A DNA stretch of 64,000 nucleotides, taken from NCBI GenBank assembly GCA_013398015.1, contig VZRR01002305.1, positions 112,119-176,118 on the forward strand, read 5' to 3'. Position 1 is the first letter of the stretch, and every line of letters starts with the position of its first letter. The notes below the pieces were generated by a model that saw nothing but the letters and a program-made list of their open reading frames with translations, was not told the DNA's origin and ran no database searches. The position numbers and the translations under genes are program-made. This stretch comes from Oreocharis arfaki (Eukaryota; Chordata; Aves; Passeriformes; Paramythiidae). Positions 61,001 through 64,000 of this stretch are shown here, in pieces.

Positions 61001-63500
61001 AGAATGATTTGCATCTTTATTGATAGCCTGGTTTCTCAGTTATCAAGGAAATGAAACACTCATCAAGATGAACATTATTGTTAATTTAAGTATCTTGTTT
61101 AAACCAGAATGCAGAAAGGATTCTTTTTTGTTTAAATACTGTTCTCTGTTGTTTTAACCATGTTGGGTAGAACAAATAATGCAAAATTGGATGAAAGCTT
61201 GTCTTGTGTAGCTCACCAAAGAGCATGGGTTTGGAAAGCTTTTTTATTTATTGCTGCTGGGTAGTGTGGCTGACCTGGGGGAAGGGAACCAGTAAGTACA
61301 TTAGCAGTGAAAGGGCTTCTTTTACAGGAAAGAAACTACAGAAAATAGTAGTGCAAGTGCTGGAATTTTTGAAGCAGCACTTCTGAGACAGAAAAAAAAA
61401 AGGCAATTAGCTGCCTTTTCTGTAGCAGATGTGACCATCAGTTCTGTATAGGAATTGCCAGATGTGCGTATTGAAGAGATCGTTGAGATGGAAAAAAAAT
61501 CTGTACTCAAAAAGCTTCATACTTGGATGAGTGCATCCCATTGAATAGAAAAATGGATCTCTTCAGCCAGTTCAGTTCTTAAAGAACAACATTTTAGCTC
61601 TTCAGAAAGCTTCAACAACCTTGGACCCTTCACAAATCCGAAAAAGGGGAGAAACTGCAACTGGTGTTGCCACATTATTGAGAACAATTTTAATTCTAAA
61701 GAGGGCTTTATACTTGTGGCCAGGATGCCAGCAGTTATGTCGGCATCCTGAATTTCCCTGGAGCATCCAGCAATTCCTGTTTTCGTGGAGCTATGAAAAT
61801 GCCTGTGTATTATTTGTTGGCTGATCTGATCATTCAGATCAGAAAATAGAGCCACCAGGACTGGAATCAAAGATTTTCTGGCTTTCAATCCTATCTAATC
61901 CTTTATAGGAGTGTGGTTTATAATACCAGGATCTTTTATTACAATGATTCCTACAAATTGGCTGTGTCCTGCTGGTGCAGACTGATGCATAGAGGCTGTC
62001 AGCCATCTCCAGTTGGGATGAACTGAAGTTACAGTTGCTCCAAAGCTACTTTTTTATGCTATGAAGTTGATTCTGGTCAAAGGATGGATAACAAACTCTC
62101 TTTTTTCCTACAGGACTACAAGATCTTGAAGCTGAGTCTGTTCAGTAGGAAATTACTGGAAAAAAAAGTGGCACATTCCCTTGGATCTGTGTGACATTCT
62201 CAATTCTTGCCTTAGTACAGGACATTTTTACCGTAGCCTTGCAAGGGAGTGAAGCAAACTACTTACACCTTTAAACCATATTTTATCCATTATTTCCTCA
62301 CTGTTACTGACTGCTTCCACATCATGACAAGTTCTACAATAACAGCAGAAAGTTGCAACTTCTAGTTTCCATCTTTAAGCTGACTTGCAGTTGCTGTTCT
62401 CTGTCCTAGATGCATCAGTCTGGTATTACTTACACGATTTTAATGCTGTGCACCGAACTGCAAGCATTTGGGATGGACTTACATGGTGGCAAATTAACTG
62501 AGAGACAAAACAGCAAATTAATGATGGGGAATGATAGACACGCTTAGAGAAAAACACATTCTATGTTAGCATGAGATCGATACGGAAAGCTCAAATTTAC
62601 ACCACCAGAAAGAAGCACCAAGGTTCACCACTGCAGCTCTCAAGCCAGCAGATATTTTGGGCAAGTGCTTTGTAAAGTTAGTACAACTCTCCAGTTTCTA
62701 CCCTAATTTTTGTGTTAGGGATTGTTTCTATAGCTAGGGGCTGCAGGGTCATTTTTTTTAAAAAGCGATCCTTTGCTGGCTCTGCCCTTCTAAATACAGC
62801 CCAATGTTTAAATCCTGAGGTCCTTATTCAGCAAAACTTTTATCGAATTTTGCAGGGAGAAAGAGGGGTGGCTGTTTGTGGATTCGAGTATCTGTTTCAC
62901 CATCTAATGGCCATGGCAAGAGATTCTGTTTAACGTTGAGAGAGTGAAATTCCAACAAACATTGCTAAATGCTGATGTAGTTGAAACCTATTATTTGGGG
63001 GAGTGCATCACACCATTTTGTGCTTTACCGTGCTGGATTAATGCCAAAGAATGAAGCCAAAATGAAACAAAAATTGCAATCAGTCCCCAGCAATGGAACT
63101 GCTTTCTCATCACCCTTTTGTTCGAATGGCATCATGCAGAAACCAAACAAGCTCCGAGACTGCAAACTGAGGTTTGCTTTGTGAGGAATTCAGCGGTGAT
63201 GGGCCAGCTCTGGCTGGGCTCTGCTGCCCTGCTGCCTGTTTATAAGAGGGGAAGAAGTGGAGCAGAGCTGTTTGATTCAGCCTTGAAAATCGGTATTAAA
63301 TTGTTGATGATGGCGTTGGAGCTGCTGCTCCAGCTGTTTAAACTTTAGCAGTGGGATAACGCCAGCTTCCACTGTGTTGCTTCACAAACACAATGAAAAT
63401 AAAAATATTCAGTACTTTGGGATGATAAATTTCTGCATGATAAATTTCTGGGCATCAGGACAAAAGGAAAATGGAGCGAAGCAGCAGACAGTGAAGTTAT
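58100..63500. other. ZCCHC8-CLIP1 intergenic interval, no recognised gene
   Basis: The interval is AT-rich without an identifiable protein family, tRNA or intact transposon. It contains several segments bounded by good acceptors and donors on the plus strand (58776-58883, 59720-59760, 60914-60962, 61328-61451, acceptor at 62115). These suggest at least one unrecognised spliced transcript, coding or not. The stretch 62200-63500 shows nothing I can name. Confidence 0.6.
58776..61451 (+). other. Candidate unannotated spliced gene or lncRNA (three phase-linked exons)
   Basis: I do not recognise this product. Exon A 58776-58883 (108 nt) has a long pyrimidine tract and TTTACAG acceptor and an AAG|GTAAAT donor; only one of its three frames is open (EGKTKAPLYVNSERLKDLFA...). 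Exon B 59720-59760 (41 nt) ends CCA|GTAAGT. Exon D begins at 61328 after TTTTACAG and stays open to TAG at 61449-61451. Phases 0, 0 and 2 join without a stop, giving about 90 codons with a lysine/arginine-rich end (ALLRQKKKRQLAAFSV). No matching first exon was established: an ATG exon at 58117-58163 with a strong donor exists but leaves in the wrong phase. It may be a real lineage-specific gene, a decayed gene or an lncRNA. Confidence 0.3.
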
Positions 63501-64000
63501 TCACCCACTAGAGCGATGTGCTTCACACCTCCCCATCTGTACCCACCCTCTCCCCCTCCCACCCTGCCGGGCTGTGCCGCAGCGACGGCTCCGGGACCAC
63601 CGGGCGCGGCGGGGTCACCCCGAGCCGGGGCAGAGCCGCTCCCTCCCGCGAGCTGCGGCTGCCGCGGGGCGAACAAAGCGGGGGGCGGACAAAGGGAGAG
63701 GAGGGGGCGCGGGGAGCTCGGGGACACCGCCGGTGCCGCTGGTGCTGGTGCAGTCCCCGCCCAGGCGGGCGCAGACGTTGTGCCCGCCCCGCTCCGCCTC
63801 CTGCGAGCCGGGGCGGCGCCGCTGCAGAGGGGGAGCGGGAGCAGGAACAGGAGCGGGAGCAGCAGCCGGAGGAGGCGGCGGGAGCTGCGCTGGCGGCGGG
63901 GCCGGTGAGGCGGCGGGGCCGGGGTGGGGGGAGCCGCCCTGAGGAGCGCGCGGGGCGGTGGCGGCGCCTGAGGGCGGGGGAGCCGCAGCCGCCTCCTCCC
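63500..64000 (+). promoter_or_regulatory. CLIP1: CpG island: probable CLIP1 promoter and untranslated first exon (partial)
   Basis: From about 63550 to the edge the sequence turns abruptly GC- and CpG-rich with GGGCGG boxes. A purine/GC segment ends GGGGCCG|GTGAGG at 63904, a good splice donor for a non-coding first exon. The identity rests on synteny only: in vertebrates CLIP1 (CLIP-170) follows ZCCHC8 in this orientation, and its first exon is untranslated. No CLIP1 coding sequence is in the window. Long open frames here are products of GC content. Confidence 0.6.

Noticed and set aside
63516..63942. Two overlapping plus-strand open frames of more than 120 codons
   Set aside because: Alanine/glycine/arginine-rich translation of a CpG island in two frames at once; this is expected from GC content. 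The region fits an untranslated first exon.
1..64000. CRISPR arrays, bacterial-type operons, tRNA/rRNA genes, intact retroviral or LINE open frames
   Set aside because: None seen on either strand; only short CR1 3' fragments are present.

Overview
The window is nuclear DNA from a vertebrate, most likely a bird. Three intron-rich genes read cleanly through consensus GT-AG splice sites. The recognisable interspersed repeats are fragments of CR1 LINE 3' ends, the typical avian/reptilian retroposon. KNTC1 fits into about 31 kb, which is compact. The gene order matches the vertebrate KNTC1 - RSRC2 - ZCCHC8 - CLIP1 block (human 12q24.31, shown here in inverted orientation).

Region 1 (1-31125, minus strand) is KNTC1 (ROD), the large subunit of the RZZ kinetochore complex. 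I traced 63 coding exons with continuous phase from the ATG at 31119 to the TAA at 483-485, about 2,247 codons. Tandem AATAAA signals at 9-22 put the transcript end at the window edge. Region 2 (about 31300-32160) is a GC-rich head-to-head interval that probably serves KNTC1 (leftward) and RSRC2 (rightward). It contains a degenerate minisatellite of roughly 41 bp that runs into a 121-base assembly gap (31651-31771), followed by a TTTGGCGGGA E2F-like site.

Region 3 (32042-46012, plus strand) is RSRC2, 10 coding exons and 415 codons, an arginine/serine-rich nuclear protein. Region 4 (46300-58069, plus strand) is ZCCHC8, 14 coding exons and 701 codons, the scaffold of the nuclear exosome targeting (NEXT) complex. 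Its CpG-rich promoter holds two opposed ZNF143/THAP11-type motifs and a YY1-type site over the ATG.

Region 5 (58100-63500) lies between ZCCHC8 and the next CpG island and has no gene I recognise. It does contain several exon-like segments with good splice sites. One phase-consistent chain (58776-58883, 59720-59760, 61328-61451) stays open for about 90 codons, and this is the best candidate in the window for an undescribed transcript. Region 6 (63500-64000) is a CpG island whose position and donor-like end at 63904 suit the untranslated first exon and promoter of CLIP1, running off the right edge.

The genes are housekeeping in character (mitotic checkpoint, splicing/RS protein, nuclear RNA decay, microtubule plus-end binding). 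I see no CRISPR array, tRNA, rRNA or intact mobile element.
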